A stretch of DNA of 64,000 nt from Gemmatimonadales bacterium (GCA_036500345.1 DASYCE010000031.1:1-64000), one strand, 5' to 3'. Counted from the first letter of the stretch, positions 50,728-59,225 are shown. Program-made: numbers and translations. Notes: generated by a model from the letters alone, not told the origin.

Positions 50728-52346
50728 GCAGCGGCTCCGGCGCCGGCGAGGTTGGACCGCGCCAGGGCGTGCTCGGGGTTGAGTCGGATCGCCTCTTCCC
50801 AATGCCGGCGCGCCGCCGCGAGGTCCCCACGCCGGCACGCGAGATTGCCGAGCTTGAAGTAGATGTCGTCACCCAGGCCCGGGGCGAGCTTGGTGGCGCG
50901 ATCATACGCCTCTTCCGCCTCGTCCCAGCGCCCGGCACGATAGAGGAGGTCGCCGAGATTCTTGGAGATCTGCGGGATCGTCGGATCTTCGCCGAGCGCG
51001 TGACGGAGATGTGCTTCGGCTTCGCCGACCTCGCCGGTCCCCTCGAGGAGCACGCCGAGGGTCGTGCGGAGCACTGGATGATCGGGAAAGGCCTGTACTC
51101 CCTCACGCATCGTCGCGACCGCATCGGGCCACGCCTCCGACAGCCCCTGGGCCCACCCGCATCCCCAATACCACCGCGCCGGCGGCTGCGCCGCGCCGAG
51201 GAGGTCACGCGCCCGCGCAAAGCGTTCGAGCGCGTGGGCCGGATCGACGCGACGAAGCGCGAGGAGGCCGAACGCAGTCCACAGCCGCGGATCGTGAGTG
51301 TTGCGCTGCAGCGCTTCGGTGAGCGCCGCTTCGGCGTCGTCGAGCCGGCCCGACGCTTCGAGTGCCAGCGCGAGATTGTGCAACACCGCGACGCGGGAGG
51401 AATCGCGCTCCGCCGCGCGCTGGAAGAAGTCGACAGCGTCGGTCCACCGCGCCTGACGCAGGGCGATCAGTCCGAGGTAGAACGGCGCCATCGCATCGGT
51501 GGGGCGCAGTTCATTCACGCGACGGAACTCACGCTCTGCTTCGGCGAGCATCCCGGTGCGATAGAACGCAATGCCGAGATTGCGATGCTCGTCGATCCGC
51601 GACAGGTCTTCCCGGGGCGGCGGCGGCGGTGCCGTCGAGACGCGCCGCAGGCGACCCGCGGTGAGCAGGCCGAAGAGGACGCGGCAGATTTCGAATTCGC
51701 TGAGGCCGGTGCCGTCAACGATCTCACGAACCGTGTTGATCCCGTTGATGAAAGGGAGGACTCGCCGTTCCGACTCCACCAGCTGGGCATCGTCGTCGAC
51801 CGCGGCGCGCGGCTCGCCGTCCACGGCATAGACCGCATCGACAGTGGTGATCTTCTTGGCGATAACGCTCCACTCGTCGACACGTCGCGCCCCCTCGAGG
51901 AGCAACCCTTCCGGATTGAGGCGGAGCACGGCATCGGGGACGTCGGGATCGGCGCCAACTTCGAACGAGAAGGTGCCACTGGTCCATGAGAAAAGCGTGT
52001 AGATGCACTCCTCGACCTGGCGACGGAGTTCGCTCTCGAGTTCGCCGGCGGTGACCAGCCCGAGATGGACCAGCATCTCGCCGAGACGTCGTCCCGGCAT
52101 AGCGACCTGTGCCGCGATCGCTTCCTCGAGCTGCGCGGCGGTGATCCGGCCCGCGGCGACAAGCCGCTCGCCGATCCGGTCGATGCGTGACACCATCCCC
52201 GCGAAGGTGATCCATCCTTCGTCGAACCAGATCGAGCCGAAGTTGTGCTCGCTCGCCACCGAGAGACATCCGGTGCGCCGCCCGAGGAAGAGCAGCTGCA
52301 CCACATCGGGAAGCGACGCCTCCTTGAGTGAGCCCTTGATCGCCAT
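50724..52346 (-). CDS. DUF4388 (PATAN-type) protein with C-terminal TPRs
   Basis: A 540-residue protein. Residues 1-130 form the DUF4388 domain (MAIKGSLKEASLPDVVQLLF, then RTGCLSVASEHNFGSIWFDE), known from PatA-like regulators next to response regulators and MglA. A second conserved segment follows at about 100-160 (LGEMLVHLGLVTAGELESEL). TPR units run from about residue 255 to the end: LGIAFYRTGMLAEAEREFRR, APFYLGLIALRQARWTDAVD and GDLLYRAGRWDEAEEAYDRA. The start overlaps the AAA+ gene stop (TGATG). A tight place beside the tandem AAA+ and GTPase genes suggests an output or scaffold role. Confidence 0.82.
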   Translation of the reverse strand: MAIKGSLKEASLPDVVQLLFLGRRTGCLSVASEHNFGSIWFDEGWITFAGMVSRIDRIGERLVAAGRITAAQLEEAIAAQVAMPGRRLGEMLVHLGLVTAGELESELRRQVEECIYTLFSWTSGTFSFEVGADPDVPDAVLRLNPEGLLLEGARRVDEWSVIAKKITTVDAVYAVDGEPRAAVDDDAQLVESERRVLPFINGINTVREIVDGTGLSEFEICRVLFGLLTAGRLRRVSTAPPPPPREDLSRIDEHRNLGIAFYRTGMLAEAEREFRRVNELRPTDAMAPFYLGLIALRQARWTDAVDFFQRAAERDSSRVAVLHNLALALEASGRLDDAEAALTEALQRNTHDPRLWTAFGLLALRRVDPAHALERFARARDLLGAAQPPARWYWGCGWAQGLSEAWPDAVATMREGVQAFPDHPVLRTTLGVLLEGTGEVGEAEAHLRHALGEDPTIPQISKNLGDLLYRAGRWDEAEEAYDRATKLAPGLGDDIYFKLGNLACRRGDLAAARRHWEEAIRLNPEHALARSNLAGAGAAA

Positions 52347-54358
52347 CAGCTCCACTCCTCGAGCATGCGTTCGGCGATATCGGGCCACGTCGCAATCATC
52401 TTCTCACGCGAGCGGATCGCACCGCTTCCCGGCGCCAGCAGTCCGCTGCCGCGCCGATGCGGGCGCGAGGACGGCGTCGCGGTGCCGTCGAGCAGCGTGC
52501 GCGCCAGCTCGACCGTGAGCGGGGTCTGGCGATCCTCCGCGGCGCCGATCAGGCGCTGGACGAGTTGCTGCACCTCGCGCAGTGAGGCGGCGGGGCGCGA
52601 CGCCACGAAGTCGACGAGGTCGGGATCGACCGGCGCCGGCCCTCCGCCGAGCAGCCGTTCAACCTCGAAGATCCGCGCTTCGCGGTCGGGCGCACCGAGC
52701 TCGAGGACCAGCCCTCCGGAGAGACGCGTCGCAAGGCGCGGTTCGATGCCGGGGAGCTGCGCGGGGGCGGCCGGCGCGGTGAACGCCATCTGCAGGCCGG
52801 CCTCGAGCATGATGTTGTAGAGCTGATACAGCTCTTCCTGGCTGCGTTCCTTCCCCGCCACCGCGCTGACATCGTCGATCAGCAGCGCCTGACAGCGGCG
52901 CAGCCGCTGGCGCCACCGCCCGATCGACCCGCTGCCGAGCGCCGTCACCAGGCCGTCGACAAATTCCTTGCCGTCGAAGACCGCGACCCGCGTCAATCCC
53001 GCCGCGCGCAACGCGTGAGCAAACGCGTGCAGCAGGTGGGTCTTGCCGACCCCGGGGCGGCCGACGATCACCAGCGGGTTGTATCGCTGGCCCGGCGCGG
53101 CCGCGGCCTGGCGAATCGCCTCGACGACGGGCCGGCTCGACGGACCTTCGGCGAATTGCGCCAGCGCATAGCGCGGCGACGGGCCCGGCAGTGGATCCCC
53201 TGCTTCGCGCGCCTCAACCACCAGCAGCTCTGCCTCGGCGACCCGGTCGGGATCGTGCAGCACGGTTTCGACCAGGAGCGATGGTGCCACGATCTCGAGC
53301 TCGTCCTGCAACTGGCGCAGTGCGCTCACATCAGCATCGAACGCCGCCAGCGCTTCCGCCGGATCGACCGCAATTTCTTCGGCGAGGATGGCGTCGAGCC
53401 GCGCGGTGTGAAATCCCTCTCCGCGATACCTGAGCGCGGCCTCGGTGACGCGCTGCCGCCAGCGATCGACCTGCTGCGACACGGCGTTCGATACATCGGA
53501 AAGGAACGCATCGAATTCGCCGTCCATCGTATCGCCGCGCGCCGCGGGCGGCCGTCCCTCCGGCGCGCCGCTCGACCGCTGCGTGGCGACAGTGCCGGCA
53601 GACGGACTTGCTGGTGCGACGGCGCCCGGCGGCTCGTGATGCCCGAGGGTCGCGAGGACACGCCGCGCTTCGTCGGCGGTGATCGGCGACGATGCCACCG
53701 CCTGCTGGGCGATGAGCCGATTGAGCGCTCCGAGCAGCTCGCGGACGGTCCCGATTCGCAGCTCGGCTACGGCCGCGAGGACCTCCGGAAAGAACTCGAT
53801 CTGCCGTTCGCCGGCGCGGCGCGACAGAATCGCGAGGCGCGTCTCGTAATCCGGCGCCCCGATGTCGATGACGAGGCCGCCGGCAAAACGGCGGATCAAT
53901 CGTTCATCGAGCGACTGGATCTCTTCGGGCGGTCGGTCGCTGGCCAGGACGATCTGCCGGTCGGCCGCCATCAACAGGTCGATGAGCCGCAGCAATTCCG
54001 ATTGCAACTCTCGCTGGTCACTCAGCAGCTGCGCATCGTCGACGAGGACGAGATGGGCTTCGGTGAAGCGGCGTCGATATGCCTCGGCCTGCCCCGCGGC
54101 GAGCGCCGCGTGATACGCCTCGACGAAATCGTCGACCGTGACGTATTCGACGATCCGCGCCGCGTCGATCGACTGCGCTTCGTGGCCGATCGCGGTAAGC
54201 AGGTGCGTCTTGCCGAGACCCGGCCGCGCGTAGAAAAAGAGCGGGTTATACGCGGCCCCCGGCGCCTCCGCCACCGCCTTCGCCGCGGTCGCCGCCAGTC
54301 GATTGGACGATCCGACGACGAATGAGGCAAACCGCGCGTGGGGATTCAGCATCGGCAT
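52346..54358 (-). CDS. Protein with two DnaA-type AAA+ ATPase domains and no DNA-binding domain
   Basis: A 670-residue protein carrying two DnaA-like AAA+ domains. Domain 1 (about 6-240) begins FASFVVGSSNRLAATAAKAV and has Walker A YARPGLGKTHLLTAIGHEA at 43-61, Walker B HLVLVDDAQLL and a sensor/Arg region ERLIRRFAGGLVIDI. Domain 2 (about 400-625) has Walker A VGRPGVGKTHLLHAFAHAL, Walker B CQALLIDDVSAV and PRLATRLSGGLVLEL. Both have intact Lys, Thr and Asp. A linker of about 160 residues is partly low complexity. The C-terminal DnaA DNA-binding domain and its GRDHTTV signature are missing. It is therefore not the initiator; a nucleotide switch or chaperone in the surrounding signalling pathway is likelier. 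Confidence 0.88.
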   Translation of the reverse strand: MPMLNPHARFASFVVGSSNRLAATAAKAVAEAPGAAYNPLFFYARPGLGKTHLLTAIGHEAQSIDAARIVEYVTVDDFVEAYHAALAAGQAEAYRRRFTEAHLVLVDDAQLLSDQRELQSELLRLIDLLMAADRQIVLASDRPPEEIQSLDERLIRRFAGGLVIDIGAPDYETRLAILSRRAGERQIEFFPEVLAAVAELRIGTVRELLGALNRLIAQQAVASSPITADEARRVLATLGHHEPPGAVAPASPSAGTVATQRSSGAPEGRPPAARGDTMDGEFDAFLSDVSNAVSQQVDRWRQRVTEAALRYRGEGFHTARLDAILAEEIAVDPAEALAAFDADVSALRQLQDELEIVAPSLLVETVLHDPDRVAEAELLVVEAREAGDPLPGPSPRYALAQFAEGPSSRPVVEAIRQAAAAPGQRYNPLVIVGRPGVGKTHLLHAFAHALRAAGLTRVAVFDGKEFVDGLVTALGSGSIGRWRQRLRRCQALLIDDVSAVAGKERSQEELYQLYNIMLEAGLQMAFTAPAAPAQLPGIEPRLATRLSGGLVLELGAPDREARIFEVERLLGGGPAPVDPDLVDFVASRPAASLREVQQLVQRLIGAAEDRQTPLTVELARTLLDGTATPSSRPHRRGSGLLAPGSGAIRSREKMIATWPDIAERMLEEWS

Positions 54359-54359
54359 C

Positions 54360-54965
54360 TCAGCGCGACCGGGCGCGTGCCGGCGCGAGTTGCCGCATCA
54401 TCAGCATGATCGCCGCGTGGAGCGCTTCGAGGACCCCATCGCCCCGAAGCGGCGAACAGGGAAAGCTTGGCTGGCCTTCCGGATTGAGTTCGGCGTCGAG
54501 CGAAGCCGGCGTGAGCAGCAACTCTTCCGGCAGGTCGCGCTTCGTCTGCAGGAAGACGATCGGGACCGTCCGCGGATGGCCGTCGTGATCGTCGAGATTC
54601 TCCCGCAGCGACGCGAGTGCGGTGATGTTTTCGGTGAGGCGTCCTGCCTGCGAATCCGCCGCGAAGAGCACCGCGTCGGTGTCGGCGAGAATCAGGCGGC
54701 GCGTGGCGTCGGCGTGGCGTTGATCGGGAACGGCGTAGAGGTGCACGCGCACGCGCCATCCTCCGATGGTTCCGAGATCGAGCGGAAGCCAGTCGAGAAG
54801 CGGCGCCACCGACACGTCGGTGCCGAGCGGCGTGAAAGCGCCGCGGCGCTCGGGCGCGACGCGATCCTGAATGCAGTGGAGGATCGTCGTCTTCCCGGAT
54901 TGCGGCGCGCCATACACCACCAGCGTCGCGGCGATCTCCTGACGGTCGGTATCGAGGCGCGCCAC
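54360..54965 (-). CDS. MglA-like small Ras-family GTPase
   Basis: A 201-residue GTPase of the MglA group, which controls polarity and motility in Myxococcus and relatives. The P-loop GAPQSGKTT lies at 19-27, the switch region DWLPLDLGTIGGWRVRVHLY at 58-77, and VPDQRHADATRRLIL from 79. The last matches MglA VPGQxxYDASRRLIL except Gly81 is Asp. AADSQAGRLTENI and FLQTKRDLPEEL (base recognition, 139-148) follow. The GTG at 54965 is 1 nt after the stop of the roadblock gene; upstream frame is antisense-like. Roadblock proteins encoded beside it are the usual GAP/regulators (MglB-like). Confidence 0.92.
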   Translation of the reverse strand: MARLDTDRQEIAATLVVYGAPQSGKTTILHCIQDRVAPERRGAFTPLGTDVSVAPLLDWLPLDLGTIGGWRVRVHLYAVPDQRHADATRRLILADTDAVLFAADSQAGRLTENITALASLRENLDDHDGHPRTVPIVFLQTKRDLPEELLLTPASLDAELNPEGQPSFPCSPLRGDGVLEALHAAIMLMMRQLAPARARSR

Positions 54966-54966
54966 G

Positions 54967-55434
54967 TCAGTGCGCTCCGAAGAGTGCGCGGAGCGAGTCG
55001 TCGAGTTCGCGCTCGAATCCTTCGGCCAGCACTTCGCGCACCGGGACTGTCGGCGGCGTGGCCGCCACGATCTGTTCGGCAAACCGGGTGAAGAAGAGCC
55101 GCACCAGGCCGACCGACGACTCCCCGCCGAAGACCACCAGGCCGATCCAGCGCCCGCGCGGCGTGTCGAACCCGGCGAGCCACACGCCGCGACCGATCCC
55201 CTGATGCACCACAGCACCGAACCCGTCGCGGGTCCCGAGCAGCGTGGCGAGCTCGCCGGTCGTCGCGAGAATGCCGGCGCCGAGCGCGGCAGCAGCCATG
55301 ACATCGAGCGAGCGCGTGAATCCATGCTGCGCAATGACCTGCCCGGAGCTGGTCATCACCAGCGCGACGCGCGCCGACGATTCGCGGAGAAACTCCGCCA
55401 GCGGTTCACCCACCCACGGTTCGAGGACGCGCAT
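54967..55434 (-). CDS. Roadblock/LC7-domain protein (MglB-like), longer form
   Basis: A 155-residue protein with a roadblock fold: EFLRESSARVALVMTSSGQV and IAQHGFTRSLDVMAAAALGA in the first half, then WLAGFDTPRGRWIGLVVFGG and SVGLVRLFFTRFAEQIVAA. A helical tail follows (VREVLAEGFERELDDSLRAL). MglB is the GAP and polarity partner of MglA, and this gene sits directly before the GTPase gene. The start ATG overlaps the previous roadblock stop (TGATG). Whether it activates or inhibits the GTPase cannot be told from sequence. Confidence 0.83.
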   Translation of the reverse strand: MRVLEPWVGEPLAEFLRESSARVALVMTSSGQVIAQHGFTRSLDVMAAAALGAGILATTGELATLLGTRDGFGAVVHQGIGRGVWLAGFDTPRGRWIGLVVFGGESSVGLVRLFFTRFAEQIVAATPPTVPVREVLAEGFERELDDSLRALFGAH

Positions 55435-55805
55435 CAGCCGAGGGCACCCGCGAAGTCTCGCAACAGCACGCGCAACCGGCCGAGTTCCGCGTCGGGTCGC
55501 GCGACCGCCACGAGCCAGAGCGGCACCACGCCCGCGACGGCGAAGATCGCACCACCCTCCGCGACGAACTGCACCGACGTCGGCGCCGATCCGTCCACGC
55601 TGGAGGTCGCGCGGCCGGCGCGCGCGATGATGGCGGCAGCGAGTGCGGCAACATCCGCTGTCGCGAGATCGTCCATCGCGGTTTCGGCGACGATCAGCCC
55701 GTCGTCGGACGAAATGACCAGCGCGCCGCGGACACCGGGAATTCCGGTCACCTCGCGCATCGCCGCATCCCATGGGGCAGCCGTCACCGCATCGTCCCCA
55801 GCCAT
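55434..55805 (-). CDS. Roadblock/LC7-domain protein, short form
   Basis: A 123-residue protein of one roadblock domain: AAMREVTGIPGVRGALVISS, DDGLIVAETAMDDLATADVA, then QFVAEGGAIFAVAGVVPLWL. This is the normal MglB length. It overlaps the TPR-roadblock gene by 22 nt and the next roadblock gene by 1 nt. Two tandem roadblock genes before a GTPase suggest a heteromeric regulator, as such domains dimerise; this is inference. Confidence 0.83.
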   Translation of the reverse strand: MAGDDAVTAAPWDAAMREVTGIPGVRGALVISSDDGLIVAETAMDDLATADVAALAAAIIARAGRATSSVDGSAPTSVQFVAEGGAIFAVAGVVPLWLVAVARPDAELGRLRVLLRDFAGALG

Positions 55806-56542
55806 TGCCGCGCCGCAAACATCGCGCGTTCGCCGTGCGCGAGAAGCCGGCCGATCGGAATTGCCGCCGGGCGATGCAGGATCAGAGCAGCATCGTCGGT
55901 GACCGGGAGCATCGCGATCGTGGCGCTCGGCGACTCGATGGCGACGTAGCGCACCACGCCCAGCTCGAGCAGCCGCGCCGCACGGCTGGCTTCGCGCGTG
56001 AGTCCCGCACCTTCGGCCGCAAGGAGATCTGCATCCGATGCGTCGTCACCCGCACCCCCGCCGGTGAGCCGCATTCCCTGCGTGTCGTATAGCAGCGTCC
56101 CGTGCATCGGATCCGCGAGGCGCGCCGGCTCGTCCACGCTGGTCGATGGTCGCAGGGCGCGGACCCGGTCGAGGGCGGCAAGTACCGTGGCGTCATGCGG
56201 TGCGCGCATCGCGGCGAGTTCGAGATGCCGCTCCGCCGCGCCGAAGTCATGCGCCCTGAACGCCACGAACGCGAGCCCCTTTCGCGCGCCGATGTGGGCC
56301 GGATCGCACTCGAGCGCTGCACGCCATGCCGCGACCGCGGCCGCATCGTCTCCCTGATCGGCGCGAATCCGGCCGAGGAGATCGTGCGCATCCGCGACCG
56401 ACGGATAGTGCCCGAGGCCCGCGAGCGCGACCGCCGCGGCCGCGGCAAACTGACCACGCTGGCGCAGGCGTTCGCCAAGTTCGAGGAAAGCCAGCCGCTG
56501 CGGAAGGGAGTGGGTGGTGCCAGGAAGGGAAGCGTCAGTCAC
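55784..56542 (-). CDS. TPR protein with a C-terminal roadblock-like domain
   Basis: A 252-residue protein. Residues ~15-125 are three TPR units (LGERLRQRGQFAAAAAVAL, LLGRIRADQGDDAAAVAAW, AFRAHDFGAAERHLELAAMR). After a short linker, residues ~145-250 resemble a roadblock fold: GTLLYDTQGMRLTGG, AAEGAGLTREASRAARLLEL, VRYVAIESPSATIAML, and DDAALILHRPAAIPIGRLL. The order (strand, helix, strands) and phrases fit roadblock proteins of Mgl systems. That would give three roadblock domains in this operon. The final part overlaps the short roadblock gene by 22 nt. Confidence 0.7.
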   Translation of the reverse strand: MTDASLPGTTHSLPQRLAFLELGERLRQRGQFAAAAAVALAGLGHYPSVADAHDLLGRIRADQGDDAAAVAAWRAALECDPAHIGARKGLAFVAFRAHDFGAAERHLELAAMRAPHDATVLAALDRVRALRPSTSVDEPARLADPMHGTLLYDTQGMRLTGGGAGDDASDADLLAAEGAGLTREASRAARLLELGVVRYVAIESPSATIAMLPVTDDAALILHRPAAIPIGRLLAHGERAMFAARQWLGTMR

Positions 56543-57461
56543 GGGCGTCGCGAAGCGCCTCCATCATGGTCCGGGCCGCCTGCATCAATGCCGTCGCCTC
56601 GTCGCGGCGATCCGGTTCGTCCTGTTGCCAGCTGCGCCACGCGTCGATGGCATCTTCGAAGCGACCGGCCCCGATCTCGGCCAGCCCGAGCGCGCGCCAC
56701 GACTCGGCGTCGTGCGGATGCGCCGCGAGACGGTCGCGAAGGAGCCGCGCCGCTTCTTCGTACCGTCGAGCCTCGAGCGCCATCCGTGCTGCCAGCAGCG
56801 GGTTGCTCCGTGCCGGTCGCAGCTCAAGTATAGTGGCGGCGCAGAGCGACTGAATCCGCTCGGCCACCTCTTCCAGTGGTTCGTCGAGCGCCGCAGCAAG
56901 CTCCGAGAGATCGCGAACCCCGTCCACGCGATCCAGAATGCGCCAGTCAAGCGGCACCAGTGCCGGCACCGCGCCCGCCGCCAGTTGATCGGCCGGGACG
57001 AACGCCGGCACCACGTGGAATTCATCGAGGACCGGCGCCAGCTCGACGCGGCGGGTTTCGGCCGCGACCAGCGCGAAGACGAGGTCGTCGGTCGAGATCG
57101 AGAGCGCACCATCGGCCGGCGCGGTCTCCTGGAAATCGAATCGCCCGCGATGCCAGTGCAGCATCGCCGTGATCGCGCGGTGCGCCAGCCGCGTCCGCAT
57201 CGCGCGCGCCCGCGGACGCCGCAGGACCTCCGCATCGTCGCGCGCATCGGTCGATGTGATGACGTGACGATCGATCAATGCCCGGCGAGTCGCCTCGTCA
57301 CCGGCATCCGGTTCGACCGCCACGATCGCCCCGTCGGTGATCCGCAGCAGGCACGGCGGATCGACGTCGCTTCGGCTGACGCGCAGCACACCGCTGCGCT
57401 TGCCGCGTTCGAGCAGCTGCAGGACCTCGATCAGACCGATCTCGCTCAATGGTCCGTGCAT
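56535..57461 (-). CDS. DUF4388 (PATAN-type) protein
   Basis: A 308-residue protein. Residues 1-100 are a DUF4388 domain (MHGPLSEIGLIEVLQLLERG, then RSGVLRVSRSDVDPPCLLRI and ITDGAIVAVEPDAGDEATRR). Its DNA-binding or winged-helix segment lies in the middle (DWRILDRVDGVRDLSELAAA, about 170-195). Two short TPR-like pairs end it (AARMALEARRYEEAARLL, LGLAEIGAGRFEDAIDAW). It shares domain style with the DUF4388-TPR protein at 50724-52346, so the cluster holds two such proteins. The start overlaps the TPR379 stop (TGATG). Confidence 0.78.
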   Translation of the reverse strand: MHGPLSEIGLIEVLQLLERGKRSGVLRVSRSDVDPPCLLRITDGAIVAVEPDAGDEATRRALIDRHVITSTDARDDAEVLRRPRARAMRTRLAHRAITAMLHWHRGRFDFQETAPADGALSISTDDLVFALVAAETRRVELAPVLDEFHVVPAFVPADQLAAGAVPALVPLDWRILDRVDGVRDLSELAAALDEPLEEVAERIQSLCAATILELRPARSNPLLAARMALEARRYEEAARLLRDRLAAHPHDAESWRALGLAEIGAGRFEDAIDAWRSWQQDEPDRRDEATALMQAARTMMEALRDARD

Positions 57462-58600
57462 CAGGCCCCCGCGAAGAGCGTGGCGAGTTGCCGCGCCGAT
57501 CGTGCGTGGCGGCGGCTGGCCAGACCGAGATCACCCGCGGGATCAACCCGGCCCACGGTGGCCCAGTCATCAAACGCTTCGTCGTAGCGTCGCAGCTTTG
57601 CCAGCACGACCCCGCGGTGGAAGAGCGCGGCGGTCTGTGACGGCTGATGGGCCAGGACCTGATCGAACACTGCGAGCGCTTCGCCGAGGTGCGCAGTCTG
57701 CAGCAGTGATCGCCCGAGGGTCAGGAGCACCTCGTCGGTGTGCGACGCCGACTCGCCGTCGCCGCTCTCGGCCGGGAGCTCGACCAGGGTTCCAGCGGCA
57801 TCGCGCTCGAGCAACCAGACTTGTGGCAAATACCATGGAGAGATGAGCAATGCCCGGCGGATGGCAGCGAGCGCGTCGCCGTGCATTCCCATCCGCTCGA
57901 AGGCGAGGCCAAGAGTGAAGTGCGCCCGCGCCGAATCGGGATCTGCCGCAGCGGCAGCGGCCAGCAGCGGCAAAGCCTGGGCCGGATCCTGGTCCGCCAG
58001 CGCCGCGTAGCCGGCGAGAAAATGCAGCTGCGGTTCGATTGGCGATCGGTCGAGTCGCGGGGCGAGCACGGCCCGGGCGCGATGCGGAAACCCACGCCGC
58101 AACATCGCCAGCGCACGGTTGTGCGCGGCAGCCGACGAGTGCGCCGCGAGCGCCCGATCCCACGCGGCGTCTGCTGCGACGCGTTCGTGTCGCTGCTCGT
58201 GCAGGACCGCGAGCCCGTTCCACGCCTGCGTGGCAACCTCCGGATCTTCGATCGCCGCGCGGTAGCACGCTTCCGCCACCGCGGATTCCTGCTGCCGATG
58301 GGCGGCAACCGCTGCGGCAAGCGGATTTCCGGTGGGCCGCCGATCGCTCGGTGACTCGTCGTCCGCCGCGAGGAGGATCCCGTCGGTGCGCCCGGCGGCG
58401 AGCCGTTCGAGGGCGCGGATCGCGGATGCGGGCGCGTCCGGCATCGCGACGGCGCGCCGCGCGGCATCGAGCGCCGTGGCGTGCTCGCCGCGGCGCGCGG
58501 CGAACCAGGCGAAATTGTTGAGGGTCGTGGCACCGGCACGAGCAAGTCGACGGCTGAGTGCCGCCACGATCAGCAGATCCTGCGCCCGCTCGCCCGGCAC
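57461..58600 (-). CDS. TPR protein of the signalling cluster, 379 residues
   Basis: A cytosolic, almost wholly helical protein of TPR units: NNFAWFAARRGEHATALDA, WNGLAVLHEQRHERVAADAA, LGLAFERMGMHGDALAAIRR and LFHRGVVLAKLRRYDEAFDD near the end. A Ser/Asp-rich linker is at about 280-290. No catalytic motif. The GTG at 58600 lies 1 nt after the CheC-like gene stop. It probably scaffolds the kinase-side genes (cheW, cheY, cheA, cheC) to the GTPase-side genes, an inference from position. Confidence 0.75.
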   Translation of the reverse strand: MPGERAQDLLIVAALSRRLARAGATTLNNFAWFAARRGEHATALDAARRAVAMPDAPASAIRALERLAAGRTDGILLAADDESPSDRRPTGNPLAAAVAAHRQQESAVAEACYRAAIEDPEVATQAWNGLAVLHEQRHERVAADAAWDRALAAHSSAAAHNRALAMLRRGFPHRARAVLAPRLDRSPIEPQLHFLAGYAALADQDPAQALPLLAAAAAADPDSARAHFTLGLAFERMGMHGDALAAIRRALLISPWYLPQVWLLERDAAGTLVELPAESGDGESASHTDEVLLTLGRSLLQTAHLGEALAVFDQVLAHQPSQTAALFHRGVVLAKLRRYDEAFDDWATVGRVDPAGDLGLASRRHARSARQLATLFAGA

Positions 58601-58601
58601 G

Positions 58602-59225
58602 TCACTCGATCCGGATCGCCTCGAGAATCGCGCGAATCGATGCCTGGTCAGGCATCAACAGGAAGGCACCGGTCAGGGGCTCACCGGTCCCTTCGGCGCG
58701 GAACGATGTATCGACGCAGAACACCAGATCGCCTGGCGCCTCCCTCGGATCGGCGGTCGATCCGATCGCCTGCGCCGTCGGTCCGATCGTCAGCGAAGGG
58801 ACCGACGGCAGGAGCATCATCCCCATGAAGTTGCTCAGGGCGGTGAGATATGCCGAGCAGACGATGTTGCCGACCTCCTTGAGCCCCGACTGCTCGAGCT
58901 CGCCGAGGGCGCGCGGCGGCCCGGGAGGGCGCCGGAGAATCAGGTCGCACAACCGCGTGGCGTCGTACTCTCCGAAGGTGAGCAACGCCCGGCCGGTGAG
59001 ATCGCCGAGCATTCGCATGGCGACGACCGCGACATGATCGCCGAAGGCGCGCACCATCGTCGGCACTTCACCGAAGTGCACCCGGCGCACGCTGGGCACC
59101 GAGATCATGATGCGCTGATCGGTGAGCTGCGAGAGTGCGGTCGCGGCGTGCCCCGCGCCGATCGTCGCGACTTCGCGCAGGCCGTCGTGCCGGAGCGCTT
59201 CGATGTCGTTCGGAGTCGAGGTCAT
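58602..59225 (-). CDS. cheC: CheC-like chemotaxis phosphatase, one site degenerate
   Basis: A 207-residue CheC/CheX-type protein, which dephosphorylates CheY-P. CheC has two active-site copies with the pattern ExxN. The first copy here is GLREVATIGAGHAATALS, with Glu18 but Thr21 in place of Asn, so it is likely dead. The second is SGLKEVGNIVCSAYLTALS, with Glu117 and Asn120 intact. GAFLLMPDQASIRAIL near the end is the usual CheC tail. It follows cheA by 31 nt without a strong ribosome site. CheD, CheR and CheB, common partners, are absent here. One active site would still allow dephosphorylation. Confidence 0.85.
   Translation of the reverse strand: MTSTPNDIEALRHDGLREVATIGAGHAATALSQLTDQRIMISVPSVRRVHFGEVPTMVRAFGDHVAVVAMRMLGDLTGRALLTFGEYDATRLCDLILRRPPGPPRALGELEQSGLKEVGNIVCSAYLTALSNFMGMMLLPSVPSLTIGPTAQAIGSTADPREAPGDLVFCVDTSFRAEGTGEPLTGAFLLMPDQASIRAILEAIRIE

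Noticed and set aside
52346-54358. Calling the double AAA+ protein the chromosomal initiator DnaA
   Set aside because: Domain IV with its DNA-binding signature is absent, the ATPase core occurs twice, and no DnaA-box cluster or dnaN is nearby.
54966-55334. N-terminal extension of the MglA-like GTPase frame
   Set aside because: The added 123 residues run through the roadblock gene in another frame and are Ser/Arg/Trp-rich. The GTG at 54965 gives the normal MglA length.
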